64,000 nt of DNA from Caldimonas manganoxidans ATCC BAA-369 (GTDB taxonomy: Bacteria > Pseudomonadota > Gammaproteobacteria > Burkholderiales > Burkholderiaceae_C). The stretch is from assembly GCF_000381125.1 (NCBI RefSeq), contig NZ_KB905929.1, positions 153,126 through 217,125 of the forward strand. Reading direction: 5' to 3'. Made by a program: the position numbers and the translations under genes. The notes beneath the pieces were generated by a model that saw nothing but the letters and a program-made list of their open reading frames with translations, was not told the DNA's origin and did not search any database. Below, in pieces: positions 20,538 through 30,269 of the stretch. Within the stretch, counting starts at the first letter, position 1. The number at the start of each line of letters is the position of its first letter.

Positions 20538-21461
20538 TCAAGAGCTCCATTCTCGCTCAGCCCCTGAAGGTGGCATCTTGGGCTTGGCACGCGGGAACAC
20601 GCCCGTGACGAGGGCGGTGCCCACGAGGATGACCGCGCTGCCGGCCAGCATGGCAGGGGTGACGCTTTCGTCCAGGAAGCTCCACCCCCACAGCACGGCG
20701 AAGCCGGGGATCAGGAAGGTCACGGTGATGGTGTTGGTGGGCCCGACGCGACTCATCAAGCGGAAGTACAGGAGGTAGGCCAGGCCGGTGCACAGCAGGG
20801 CCAGCGCCAAGGCCGAGGCCCAAGCGCCGGCCGAGGGGGCGGATGCGGGCCACCACCACCAAGCCGGCACCAGCAGTGCCAAGGCGGCACCCAGCTGGGT
20901 GCCGGCGGCCACCGCCAGCGGCGGCACATCGGAGAGGTGGCGCTTGGTGTAGCTGGCCGCAAAGCCGTAGCACAGGGCGGCTCCCAGGCAGGCCAGCACG
21001 GCCCAGCCCGAGGCTACGCCCGACGCATCCGGCCGAAAGCTCGCTTTGTCCCAGGCCAAGCCCACCACGCCGACGAAGCCGATGGCCAGCCCCAGCACGC
21101 GAGGCCAAGTGAGCCTGTCCTTCAGCCACAGCCAGGCGATCAACGCGCCAAATAGCGGCGTGGTGGCGTTGAAGATGGAGGACAGGCCCGCCGTGATGCT
21201 CAGCGCGGCATAGCTGAAGCCGAGAAAGGGCAGGGCGCTGGTGAACAGACCTGCCACGAAAAGCGGGACCGCACGGCGGCTCAACCACGGGGCCTGACCG
21301 CGCCAGACCAGCCATGGCAAGAGGAACAGGGCAGCGCCCGCGACCCGCACGGCCACCAAGGCCACGGGGCCGAACGGGCCGGCGGCCAGGCGCATGAAGA
21401 GGAAGGAGGCGCCCCAAATGGCGGCCAGGACCACGAGTTCGGACAGATCGCGAGTCTTCAT
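20538..21461 (-). CDS. EamA/DMT-family permease
   Basis: 307 residues with ten hydrophobic helices in two EamA repeats (for example VVLAAIWGASFLFMRL at the start and PGFAVLWGWSFLDE near the end). Such proteins export metabolites or amino acids; the substrate is unknown. The start overlaps the ogt stop (ATGA on the minus strand), so ogt and this gene form a two-gene unit. Confidence 0.88.
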   Translation of the reverse strand: MKTRDLSELVVLAAIWGASFLFMRLAAGPFGPVALVAVRVAGAALFLLPWLVWRGQAPWLSRRAVPLFVAGLFTSALPFLGFSYAALSITAGLSSIFNATTPLFGALIAWLWLKDRLTWPRVLGLAIGFVGVVGLAWDKASFRPDASGVASGWAVLACLGAALCYGFAASYTKRHLSDVPPLAVAAGTQLGAALALLVPAWWWWPASAPSAGAWASALALALLCTGLAYLLYFRLMSRVGPTNTITVTFLIPGFAVLWGWSFLDESVTPAMLAGSAVILVGTALVTGVFPRAKPKMPPSGAEREWSS

Positions 21462-21958
21462 GCCGCCAGCACCCCTTCGAGCCGCAGCAAGGCGATCTTG
21501 CGTTCCAGGCCACCGGCGTAGCCCGTGAGGCTGCCGTCGCTGCCGACGATGCGGTGGCAGGGCACGAGGATGGACACCGGATTGCGCCCCACGGCCGCGC
21601 CCACGGCCCGCACGGCCTGTGGGCGGCCAATGCGCTCGGCCAGGTCGCGGTAGCTCAGCGTCTGTCCAAGGGGCACCTCCAGCAAGGCTTGCCACACCGC
21701 GCGCTGAAAGGGGGTGCCATGCAGGTCCAACGGAGGCCGCTCGCTCAGGCAGCCTGCTTGCCAGTAAGCGTCGAGGCTGGCCTCCACCGCTCGTAGCAAG
21801 GGGTCGTCCTCGCAGGTCGGTGCGTCGAGGGTTTCCGGGGTGTCTTTTTGCCCTTCGGCAAACCACAGGCCGGCCAATCCGAGGGCAGTGCGTGCGGCCC
21901 AAATCGTGCCCAGCGGCGAAGGCCAGCGGCGTTGCGCGGTGTATGGGACATTCGTCAT
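21458..21958 (-). CDS. ogt: Methylated-DNA--[protein]-cysteine S-methyltransferase
   Basis: Suicide repair protein that moves the methyl group from O6-methylguanine to its own cysteine. 166 residues from the ATG at 21958. The active-site Cys134 lies in VPCHRIVG, preceded by the GRPQAVRAVG recognition helix. No AraC/Ada domain is present, so this is the constitutive Ogt type. It is co-transcribed with the EamA permease downstream. Confidence 0.95.
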   Translation of the reverse strand: MTNVPYTAQRRWPSPLGTIWAARTALGLAGLWFAEGQKDTPETLDAPTCEDDPLLRAVEASLDAYWQAGCLSERPPLDLHGTPFQRAVWQALLEVPLGQTLSYRDLAERIGRPQAVRAVGAAVGRNPVSILVPCHRIVGSDGSLTGYAGGLERKIALLRLEGVLAA

Positions 21959-22262
21959 GGTTGTGGTGCGGTCAGGCAAGGCTGGGGGATGTGAGGACGG
22001 CAAGACCTGGCTTGGCCGCTGCGTCGGTGCGTGCTTGCAGCCATCGAGGGGCACGGTGCGCACCATTGACGCACGCTGCGGGTCGCCACACGCTGGCGCA
22101 AGAAGGCCGAAGGAGGCGTCTGCGAGCCAGATTCTCGGCATAGGGCATTATCCGCTTTCGGGGCCCCGCGGCCTGAGGCGGCGGCAGAGGGCGCATCGAA
22201 TGTGACGGGGACGGTCTCTACAATCGGCAGGCATTCGTCCCCATTGTCCAGAAGGAGCGTCC
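21959..22262. promoter_or_regulatory. Divergent intergenic region between ogt and the phosphomannomutase gene
   Basis: About 300 bases without a gene. On the plus strand it holds a -10-like TACAAT at 22219-22224 with no clear -35, and the Shine-Dalgarno GAAGGAG at 22251-22257 in front of the GTG start at 22263. I see no other conserved element. Confidence 0.5.
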
Positions 22263-23654
22263 GTGCAGCCAGCCGCATCGATCTTCAAGGCCTACGATAT
22301 CCGTGGCATCGTTGGGAGTACCCTGGACGAGGCCGTGGCCGAACACCTGGGACGAGCCTTTGGCACCGAAGCCCTGGCGCTGGGAGACAAGGCGGTGGCC
22401 GTGGGGCGTGACGGACGTTTGTCGGGCCCGTCCCTGTCGGCTGCGTTGATCCGGGGGCTGTGCGCCACCGGGATCGATGTCATCGATCTGGGGGCCGTGA
22501 CCACGCCGATGAGCTATTACGTGGCGGCCACCCGAGCGCAGCAGGGCTGCCATTCCAGTGTCCAAGTGACCGGCAGCCACAATCCGAAGGACTACAACGG
22601 CTTCAAGATGGTGCTGGGCGGTCGCGCCATCCATGGAGAGGACATCCAAGGCTTGCGCCGCCGCATGGAGTTGGAAGACTATGCGCAGGGTCAGGGGACC
22701 GTGCACCGGCTGGACGTGTTGCCCGAGTACACCCGGCGTATCGTCAGCGATGTGACCCTGGCCCGCCCGATGAAGATCGTGGTCGATTCGGGCAATGGGA
22801 TTGCGGGCGCTTCGGCGCCGGGCATCTTGCGCGCCCTGGGCTGCGAGGTGATCGAGCTCTACTCGGAGGTGGACGGCCACTTTCCCAACCATCACCCCGA
22901 CCCGTCCAAGCCCGAGAACCTGGCGGATTTGATCGCTGCGGTGCAAGCGCATGGGGCAGAGCTGGGGATGGCCTTCGACGGTGACGGCGATCGCCTGGGA
23001 GTGGTCACGCGCCAAGGCCACAACATTTTCCCCGACCGCCAGATGATGCTGTTCGCGCGCGACATCCTGCAGCGCAACCCGGGCGCGACGATCATCTACG
23101 ACGTCAAGTGCAGCCAGCGCCTGGCCCAGGTGATTCGCGAGTCTGGGGGGGTGCCGTTGATGTGGAAGACGGGGCATTCCCTGGTCAAAGCCAAGCTGCG
23201 CGAAACCGGCGCCCCGTTCGCAGGGGAGATGAGTGGCCACATCTTCTTCAAGGAGCGTTGGTACGGTTTCGACGACGCGACCTATACCGCCGCGCGGTTG
23301 CTGGAAATCCTCAGCCGTCACGACGATCCGAGCGCCGTGCTCGATGCGCTGCCGACCAGCCATAGCACGCCTGAACTCAATATCGCGTGTGCCGAAGGCG
23401 AGCACCATCGGCTCATCGAGCAGTTGCGCAAGAACGCTCGTTTCGAGGGCGCGCGAGAGGTGGTGGATATCGATGGGTTGCGCGCCGAGTACGAGGATGG
23501 CTTCGGCCTGGTGCGCGCCTCCAACACCACGCCGGTGCTGGTGCTGCGCTTCGAGGGCTACACGCCGGAAGCCTTGGATCGCATTCGTGAGCAATTTTTG
23601 GCCGCGGTGCGTCAGGTCAAGCCCGATACCCGCATCGGCGGGGCCGCACATTGA
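22263..23654 (+). CDS. Phosphomannomutase/phosphoglucomutase
   Basis: 463-residue alpha-D-phosphohexomutase of the AlgC/ManB type, feeding mannose-1-P and glucose-1-P into LPS and exopolysaccharide. The phosphoserine loop TGSHNPKDYNG has Ser105, the metal loop is DGDGDR at about 239-244, and the sugar-specificity loop GEMSGH is that of phosphomannomutase/phosphoglucomutase. The GTG start has a strong Shine-Dalgarno site. The stop overlaps the TTG start of waaA, matching a shared role in LPS synthesis. Confidence 0.92.
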   Translation: MQPAASIFKAYDIRGIVGSTLDEAVAEHLGRAFGTEALALGDKAVAVGRDGRLSGPSLSAALIRGLCATGIDVIDLGAVTTPMSYYVAATRAQQGCHSSVQVTGSHNPKDYNGFKMVLGGRAIHGEDIQGLRRRMELEDYAQGQGTVHRLDVLPEYTRRIVSDVTLARPMKIVVDSGNGIAGASAPGILRALGCEVIELYSEVDGHFPNHHPDPSKPENLADLIAAVQAHGAELGMAFDGDGDRLGVVTRQGHNIFPDRQMMLFARDILQRNPGATIIYDVKCSQRLAQVIRESGGVPLMWKTGHSLVKAKLRETGAPFAGEMSGHIFFKERWYGFDDATYTAARLLEILSRHDDPSAVLDALPTSHSTPELNIACAEGEHHRLIEQLRKNARFEGAREVVDIDGLRAEYEDGFGLVRASNTTPVLVLRFEGYTPEALDRIREQFLAAVRQVKPDTRIGGAAH

Positions 23655-25015
23655 TCGAGTTGGCAGGTCGTGCGTCCGAGCGCTGGGCTCGGCGGCTTTA
23701 CTCGGTGGCCCTGTGGCTGCTGCAGCCCTTGTATGTGGCGCGTTTGTGTTGGCGCGCCCGCCGGGAGCCGCTGTATCGGCATCGGCTGGCCGAGCGCTTC
23801 GGCTGGTATGACGGCCCTGCGCCGCCGCCGGGGGCGGTGTGGTTGCATGCGGTCTCGCTGGGAGAGACGCGCGCGGCGGCCGGGCTGGTGAAGGCGCTCA
23901 GAGAGCGTTGCCCGCAGCTGCGTCTGTTGCTGACCCATGCCACGGCCACTGGCCGGCAGGCGGGACAAGCCCTGTTGCAGCCGGGCGACCGTCAGGTCTG
24001 GCTGCCCTTCGATACGCCTGGCGCGGTGGCGCGCTTTTTGGCCCATCATCGGCCAGCTCTGGGCTTGTTGATGGAGACCGAGATTTGGCCCAACCTCCAG
24101 CATGCGGCGGCGGTCTGCGGGGTGCCGATGGTGCTCGTCAATGCACGATTGAGCGAACGCAGCTTGCGGCGCGGACAACGTTTGGGCGTCTTGATGCGCC
24201 CGGCAGTGCGCCAACTTCGATGGGCCCTGGCGCAAACGCAGGCCGATGCGCAGCGCCTGCGTGAGGCGGGCGTCGAGCACGTGGAGGTTTGCGGCAATCT
24301 GAAGTTCGACATGACGCCTCAGCCCGAGCTTTTGGCTTTGGGACGGGGGTGGCGGGCCGCGTGGGAAGTGGCCGGGCCGCGGCCGGTGGTGCTGGCCGCC
24401 AGCACCCGCGAAGGCGAGGAGGCGGCCTTGTTGCGTGCTTGGCAGGCCTTGCCCCAGCCCCGACCGCTGTTGCTGCTGGTGCCTCGGCATCCGCAGCGTT
24501 TCGACGAAGTGGCCGCGCTGGTGCAGGCCGCAGGCCTGGATTTGGTGCGCCGCTCCTCGTGGGGGGCGCAGCGGCCCGAGGCGTCGGCCGGCCGAGCCGA
24601 CGTGTGCTTGGGCGACAGCCTGGGAGAGATGCCCGCGTACTATGCCGCAGCCGATGTGGCCTTGCTCGGCGGCAGCTTCGAACCGCTGGGAGGACAAAAT
24701 CTGATCGAGGCCGCCGCCTGCGGCTGCCCGATCGTGATGGGGCCTCACACCTTCAATTTTGCCGAGGCGGCGGAGCTGGCCTGGCAGGCCGGGGCGGCCT
24801 GTCGGGTCCAGACGTTGTCACAGGGGGTTCAGGAAGCCGTCGCTTTGGCCGTCGACTCTGGGCGGCGCGAGGACATGGCCACGCGGGCCCGCCGCTTTGC
24901 CGCTGCCCACCGGGGGGCAGCGCAGCGCATGGCCGAGCGCGTGCTCGGCCTGCTCCTCCCCACGGGAGACTCAGCGCGCCAACAGGTCGTTGATCGAGGC
25001 CAGATCGTCGGGTGA
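23651..25015 (+). CDS. waaA: 3-deoxy-D-manno-octulosonic acid (Kdo) transferase
   Basis: GT30 membrane-associated glycosyltransferase that attaches Kdo to lipid A precursors. Signs are HAVSLGETRAA with the catalytic-type Glu, METEIWPNL, and the C-terminal donor-site GGSFEPLGGQNLIEAAACG. 454 residues, somewhat long: the last ~15 codons run antisense through the 3' end of the tolC gene. The TTG start overlaps the upstream mutase by four bases. Confidence 0.93.
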   Translation: MIELAGRASERWARRLYSVALWLLQPLYVARLCWRARREPLYRHRLAERFGWYDGPAPPPGAVWLHAVSLGETRAAAGLVKALRERCPQLRLLLTHATATGRQAGQALLQPGDRQVWLPFDTPGAVARFLAHHRPALGLLMETEIWPNLQHAAAVCGVPMVLVNARLSERSLRRGQRLGVLMRPAVRQLRWALAQTQADAQRLREAGVEHVEVCGNLKFDMTPQPELLALGRGWRAAWEVAGPRPVVLAASTREGEEAALLRAWQALPQPRPLLLLVPRHPQRFDEVAALVQAAGLDLVRRSSWGAQRPEASAGRADVCLGDSLGEMPAYYAAADVALLGGSFEPLGGQNLIEAAACGCPIVMGPHTFNFAEAAELAWQAGAACRVQTLSQGVQEAVALAVDSGRREDMATRARRFAAAHRGAAQRMAERVLGLLLPTGDSARQQVVDRGQIVG

Positions 25016-26329
25016 GAGCACGCCAGCGGCTTGGCGCAAGCGCAGGTGGCCCAAGAGCACGTCGTAGCGAGCGCGAGCCAGGTCGCGCTGCGTGGAGAAA
25101 AGCTGCGTCTGGGCGTTGAGCACATCCAGATTGACGCGCACCCCGACGCGGTAGCCCGTCTGTGTGGCTTCCAATGCCAGCTTGGAGGACGCCTCTGCCG
25201 CTTCCAGGGCTTGCACTTGGGCTTGCAGCGACAGCACGCCCAGGTAGGCTTGGCGGGTCCCCAGCGTGACCCCGCGCCGCACCGCCTCCAGGTCGTTGCG
25301 TGCTTTTTCTTCCAACGAGAGCGTTTCCTTGACCCGGTTCTGGACGGCAAAACCGGCGAACAACGGCAAGTTGAACTGCACGCCGACACTGGCGGTGCTG
25401 CTGTTGCCAGCCGTGCGTTGGGCCTCATACAGCGAGCCGTTGTTGCGATTGCGCGCCAGCGAGCCGACCAGGTCCACCGTGGGCAGATGGCCGGCACGGG
25501 CCTTGTCGGTTTCCAGCCGGGCGATCTCGTAGGCCAGGGCTGCACGTCGCACCGCGGGAGCGTCGAGCGCGCGTGCGACCCAGGCCTCGGGGTCGGCGGG
25601 CTCCACCGAGGGCAGGACCACTGGCGTGGCCAAGGGTTTGGGCGTGACACCTTGGCGGCCGACGAGCTGATCCAGCGCCAGCTGGCGCGTGCGCAGGGTG
25701 TTTTCGGCCGCCAGTTCTTGGGCGCTGGCCAGGTCGAAGCGGGCCTGGGCTTCCCGGGTGTCGGTGATCGTGGCCGTGCCCACTTCGAAATTGCGCCGCG
25801 CCGAGGCCAGTTGTTCGGCGATGGCGGTTTTGTTGGCCCGTGCGGTATTGAGCGCGTCTTGCGCGGCCAGCACGTCGAAATAGGCCTGGGCCACGCGCAC
25901 GATCAGATCTTGTTCGGCTTGGATGAGGTCGGCGCGGGAGATGTCCAGGGCCTTGTCGGCCTGATCGATGCTCACCGCGTTGGTGCGGTTGAACAGCGGC
26001 TGACGGGCCTGTAGCGCCAGCTGATGGGCCGTGCCAGAGACGTCCGGGCCCAGGGCTGGATAGGCCTCGGTGCGAGTGCTCGAGGCACCCAACCCCACGG
26101 TGGGCAGCCGCAGCGCGCCGGCCTGCGCGGCACGGAATCGTGCCGACTCGGCCTGGGCGCGGGCCGCCAGGTAAGTGGCGTCATATTGGCGGGCGGCCTC
26201 GTAGATCTCGACCAAACTTTGCGCCCCGGCTGGAAAGGTCCACACCAGGCTCAACCCAAGCACGAAAGGGCGCAGACGGGACAGTCGGTGTGTCGCGCAG
26301 GCCAGCGCGAAGCGGGGACGCAGAGGCAT
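24971..26329 (-). CDS. tolC: TolC-family outer-membrane efflux channel
   Basis: 452 residues with a signal peptide ending near PAGAQS and two homologous halves of long coiled-coil helices, for example RVAQAYFDVLAAQDAL and TRQAYLGVLSLQAQVQAL. Length and order match TolC-type trimeric channels. It is last in the minus-strand unit tetR-adaptor-RND pump-PIMT-tolC and probably serves the pump encoded in the same operon. Its 3' end overlaps waaA by 45 bases. Confidence 0.92.
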   Translation of the reverse strand: MPLRPRFALACATHRLSRLRPFVLGLSLVWTFPAGAQSLVEIYEAARQYDATYLAARAQAESARFRAAQAGALRLPTVGLGASSTRTEAYPALGPDVSGTAHQLALQARQPLFNRTNAVSIDQADKALDISRADLIQAEQDLIVRVAQAYFDVLAAQDALNTARANKTAIAEQLASARRNFEVGTATITDTREAQARFDLASAQELAAENTLRTRQLALDQLVGRQGVTPKPLATPVVLPSVEPADPEAWVARALDAPAVRRAALAYEIARLETDKARAGHLPTVDLVGSLARNRNNGSLYEAQRTAGNSSTASVGVQFNLPLFAGFAVQNRVKETLSLEEKARNDLEAVRRGVTLGTRQAYLGVLSLQAQVQALEAAEASSKLALEATQTGYRVGVRVNLDVLNAQTQLFSTQRDLARARYDVLLGHLRLRQAAGVLSPDDLASINDLLAR

Positions 26330-26353
26330 GGAAGGTCCTTCTCGTTGCAGGGG

Positions 26354-27019
26354 TCAGAAGCGGAACCGGGATGGCTCGTCGAAGCCTTGCAGACGGGGAG
26401 CCACGGTGTCGAAGACCTCGACACTGCGGAACTCGTGCTCGCCGGTGCGCGTGACGATGACCGCGCGCATCACGGGCTCATGGCCGACGATGGCGGCGAG
26501 CCGGCCGCCGATCTTGAGCTGTGACAGCAGCTGTTGCGGCACTTGGGCCACCGAGCCCGAAGCCAAGATCGCGTCGAAAGGCCCCTCGGCCAACGTGAGC
26601 TTGGAGCCGTCACCATGGCGGACTTCGACGTTGTGGATGGCCGCGCGGCGCAGATTCTCGGCGGCCATGCGGGCCAGCTCGGGATGGATTTCCAGCGTCA
26701 GCACGCGCTGGGCCTTGTGGGCCAGCAAGGCGGCCATGTAGCCCGAGCCAGCGCCGATCTCCAGGACCTTCTCGTGCTTACCCAGAGCCAATTCCTGCAG
26801 CAGCCGGGCTTCGACCTTGGGCTGTAGCATGCACATGCCCCGCGCTCCGCCTTCCAGCAGAGGCACTTCCATGTCGACGAACGCCAGGGAGCGATAAGCG
26901 GCTGGCACGAAGTCCTCGCGGCGCACCACCGACAGCAAGGACAGCACCGACGGATCCAGCACCTCCCAGGGGCGGATCTGCTGTTCGATCATGTTGAAGC
27001 GGGCTTGTTCGATGTTCAT
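26354..27019 (-). CDS. Protein-L-isoaspartate O-methyltransferase family protein (first paralogue)
   Basis: 221 residues from the ATG at 27019. The SAM-binding motif is VLEIGAGSGYMAAL; the family acyl-acceptor segment is replaced by LEGGARGMCMLQPKVEAR rather than the usual QTISQP-type loop. It may repair isoaspartate or methylate something else. It sits between the RND pump and tolC with gaps of 43 and 24 bases. A second, more canonical pcm is at 36515. Confidence 0.82.
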   Translation of the reverse strand: MNIEQARFNMIEQQIRPWEVLDPSVLSLLSVVRREDFVPAAYRSLAFVDMEVPLLEGGARGMCMLQPKVEARLLQELALGKHEKVLEIGAGSGYMAALLAHKAQRVLTLEIHPELARMAAENLRRAAIHNVEVRHGDGSKLTLAEGPFDAILASGSVAQVPQQLLSQLKIGGRLAAIVGHEPVMRAVIVTRTGEHEFRSVEVFDTVAPRLQGFDEPSRFRF

Positions 27020-27062
27020 GGACGGGTCCTTGTCCGGGACGAGGCTAGGGAAGGTCCGGATT

Positions 27063-30000
27063 TTATTTCGGCACTGCGTTGGCGCTGGCCTCCTCGGGCA
27101 GTGGGGGGCGGCCAAGCTTGCGGCGGATCCAAGCGGCCAGATCGTCGAGATAGCAGTAAATGACGGGCACGACGACCAGGGTGAGCAAGGAGGACGTGAC
27201 CACCCCGCCGATCACCGCTTGGCCCATCGGGGCGCGCTGCTCGGCGCCTTCGGACAAGGCGAAGGCCAGCGGCACCATGCCGAAGACCATGGCCAGTGTG
27301 GTCATCAAGATCGGGCGCAGGCGCACGCGCGCGGCCATCATCAGGGCATCCTCGCGGTCGAGTCGGCGACCTTCCAGTCCTTCGGCGCCATGGCCTGAGC
27401 GCGCCCGGTTGGCGAAGTCCACCAACAAAATCGCGTTCTTGGTGACCAAGCCCATCAGCATGATGACGCCGATGATGGAGAACATGTTCAGCGTCGAGCC
27501 GAACATCAGCAAGATGAGCACCACGCCAATGAGCGTGAGCGGCAGTGAGGACATCAGCGCGATGGGCTGCACGAAGCTCTTGAACTGCGAGGCCAGGATC
27601 ATGTAGATGAAGATCACGGCCAGGCCCAGCGCCGACAGTGCGTACGAGAAGGATTCCTGCATGTCGCGCGTGGAGCCGCCGAAGTTGATCCGGTAGCCCG
27701 CTGGCAACGCCATGGACTCGATGGCGCGCCGGATGTCGGCCGACACTTCGCCCAGTGAGCGTCCCGAGACGTTCGCGGTGATCTCGACCTCGCGGCGAAG
27801 ATCGCGACGGTTGATCTGGCTCGGACCCACCGAGGGCACGAGGTCGGCCACTTGCGCCAAACGCACGATGCGGGCACTGCCATCGGCGTTCTGACCCACG
27901 GTCAAGCCCAAGGCGGCCAGATCGTCGGCTTGCTGCCGCGCCTGTGGCGCCAGCCGGACCTTCACATCATAGATCTCGTCGTCTTCGGCGCGCCAGTTGC
28001 CCACGGTTTGCCCGGCCACCAGGGCTCGCAAGGTCGAGGTGATCGCCCCCACGCTTAAGCCAAGGTCGGAGGCTGCTTCGCGGCGCACCTGCACGTTCAC
28101 CGTGGGCTTGTTGGGCTTCATGCTGGTGTCCAAGTCCACCAGGCCCGGGATGGTGCGCAAACGTTCGAGCAAGGCTTGTGTTTGACGCTGCAGCTCCTGC
28201 AAGTCGTTGCCTTGCAACGACAGCGAGATGGGTTTTTGTCCGCCGACGGCATCGAGCAAGCCCACATGGGTCACGGTGATGCCCGGCACCGATGCCAAAC
28301 GTTCTCGCAGCGGTACCGACATTTGGTCGACGTTGCGTTCACGCTGGTGGCGATCGACCAACCTCACGAAGAGGTTGGCCTGGTTCTTGTCCGGCGCCGA
28401 GCCGGTGTTGATGGTGGCCACCGTGTAACGTACCTCAGGGAACTCACGCAAGATCGCATCGACTTGCCGCACCTTGGCCTCGGTGGCCTCCAGTGACGAG
28501 CCGGCGGGCGTGTAGAAGCTCACATTGGTGTCGCCGAAGTCGGCCTTCGGCACGAACTCGGTGCCCAGCAAAGGCACCAGCGCAAAGCTCAGCACCAAGC
28601 TGGCTGCGGCAATGCCCATCGTGGCTGCCTTGTGCCGCAGCGACCAGGCCAAGATCCGCTGGTAGGCCTCACCAAGCCCATGCGAGAAGCGATCCATCGC
28701 TGCGGTCAGCCGGCCCAGGGTGCGGTCATACAGGCTTTTCGGTCCATCGTCGCGGCGCATGACCGCCGGGTCGTGCCACACGCTGGACAGCATCGGGTCC
28801 AGGGTGAAGCTCACGAACATCGAGATCAGCACGGCGGCCACCATCGTGATGCCGAACTCGTGGAAGAACTTGCCGATGATGCCGCCCATGAAGCCAATGG
28901 GCAGGAAGACGGCCACGATGGACAAGGTGGTCGCCAGCACGGCCAAGCCGATCTCGTTGGTGCCGTCCAGCGCCGCCTCGCGCGGCCCCTTGCCCATCTG
29001 CATGTGCCGCACGATGTTCTCGCGCACCACGATGGCATCGTCGATCAGCAGACCCACGCACAGACTCAGCGCCATCAGGGTGACCATGTTGATCGAAAAG
29101 CCGAAGGCGTGCATCACACCGAAGGTGCCGATCAGCGCGATCGGCAACGTCAGGCCGGTGATGACGGTGGAGCGCCAAGAATTCAGGAAGAGAAAAACGA
29201 TGGCCACCGTGAGCACCGCGCCTTCGATCAGCGTCTGACGCACGTTTTTGACCGCCACGCGGATTGGCCGTGAGCTGTCGGTGACCACCTCCAGGGCCAT
29301 GCCCTGGGGCAGCTCGCCGCGCAGCTCGTCCACCACGCGGTTCAGTCCATCGACCACTTCGATGGTGTTTTCTCCTTGCGCCTTCAGCACGGTCAGCGCC
29401 AGGGTTCGTTGCCCGTTGTACAGCGCCAAAGTTTCGAGTTCTTGAGGGCCATCAACGATATCGGCGACTTGGCCCAAAGTGACCGGCACGCTGCCGCCTG
29501 GGCCGCGACGCGCCACGATGATGCGGGCGAAATCCTCGGGCCGTTGGATGCGCGCGGTGATCTGGACCACTCGTTCGGACTCGCGCGAACGCAGGGCGCC
29601 GGCCGGCAAGTCGCGGTTGTCGGTGCGCACTGCATTGAGCACCTGATCCACGGTCACCCCCAGCGCTTCCATGGCTTGCGGGCGCAGGTAAATATTGACC
29701 TCTCGGCGAACTTCGCCAACCAGCGACACCGAGCCCACCCCGGGCACGTTTTCCAGGCGCTTCTTCAACGTCTGGTCCGCGTAAGTGCTGAGCTCCAGCG
29801 CGCTGCGCGAGCCGTCTGGAGAGGTCAGGGCAAGGATGTAGACGGGGCGGGCCGAGGGGTCGAAGCGCAGCACACGCGGCTCTTCGACCTCCTCGCGCAG
29901 CGACGGGCGCAGGATGGAGAGCTTCTCACGCACATCGTCAGCGGCACGACGGTCGTCCACATCGAGGTTGAACTCGATGATGACCACCGAGCGGCTGTCA

Positions 30001-30254
30001 TAGGAGCGCGAGTACAGCTTCTTGATGCCGGCGATCGAGTTGACGGCCTCCTCGACCTTGCGTGTCACCTCGGTCTCGACGATCTCAGGCGAGGCGCCTG
30101 GATAGTCGACCTGAACCACGACGATGGGAAACTCGATGTCAGGGAATTGGTCGACCTTGAGCCTTTGATAAGAGAACAGGCCCAAGACGACGAAGGCCAG
30201 CATGACCATCGTGGCCATGACGGGGTTGGCGATCGAGACGCGGGTGAACCACAT
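27063..30254 (-). CDS. RND efflux pump permease (HAE1/AcrB type)
   Basis: 1063-residue inner-membrane proton antiporter with 12 helices and two large periplasmic loops. It starts WFTRVSIANPVMATM, with the first helix close behind, and has the proton-relay Asp pair in GLLIDDAIVVRE. It belongs to the drug/solvent type rather than the metal (HME) type. The adaptor gene ends 15 bases upstream. The substrate is unknown; TetR control suggests a toxic organic compound. Confidence 0.92.
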   Translation of the reverse strand: MWFTRVSIANPVMATMVMLAFVVLGLFSYQRLKVDQFPDIEFPIVVVQVDYPGASPEIVETEVTRKVEEAVNSIAGIKKLYSRSYDSRSVVIIEFNLDVDDRRAADDVREKLSILRPSLREEVEEPRVLRFDPSARPVYILALTSPDGSRSALELSTYADQTLKKRLENVPGVGSVSLVGEVRREVNIYLRPQAMEALGVTVDQVLNAVRTDNRDLPAGALRSRESERVVQITARIQRPEDFARIIVARRGPGGSVPVTLGQVADIVDGPQELETLALYNGQRTLALTVLKAQGENTIEVVDGLNRVVDELRGELPQGMALEVVTDSSRPIRVAVKNVRQTLIEGAVLTVAIVFLFLNSWRSTVITGLTLPIALIGTFGVMHAFGFSINMVTLMALSLCVGLLIDDAIVVRENIVRHMQMGKGPREAALDGTNEIGLAVLATTLSIVAVFLPIGFMGGIIGKFFHEFGITMVAAVLISMFVSFTLDPMLSSVWHDPAVMRRDDGPKSLYDRTLGRLTAAMDRFSHGLGEAYQRILAWSLRHKAATMGIAAASLVLSFALVPLLGTEFVPKADFGDTNVSFYTPAGSSLEATEAKVRQVDAILREFPEVRYTVATINTGSAPDKNQANLFVRLVDRHQRERNVDQMSVPLRERLASVPGITVTHVGLLDAVGGQKPISLSLQGNDLQELQRQTQALLERLRTIPGLVDLDTSMKPNKPTVNVQVRREAASDLGLSVGAITSTLRALVAGQTVGNWRAEDDEIYDVKVRLAPQARQQADDLAALGLTVGQNADGSARIVRLAQVADLVPSVGPSQINRRDLRREVEITANVSGRSLGEVSADIRRAIESMALPAGYRINFGGSTRDMQESFSYALSALGLAVIFIYMILASQFKSFVQPIALMSSLPLTLIGVVLILLMFGSTLNMFSIIGVIMLMGLVTKNAILLVDFANRARSGHGAEGLEGRRLDREDALMMAARVRLRPILMTTLAMVFGMVPLAFALSEGAEQRAPMGQAVIGGVVTSSLLTLVVVPVIYCYLDDLAAWIRRKLGRPPLPEEASANAVPK

Positions 30255-30269
30255 ACAGGGGGCCGTGCC

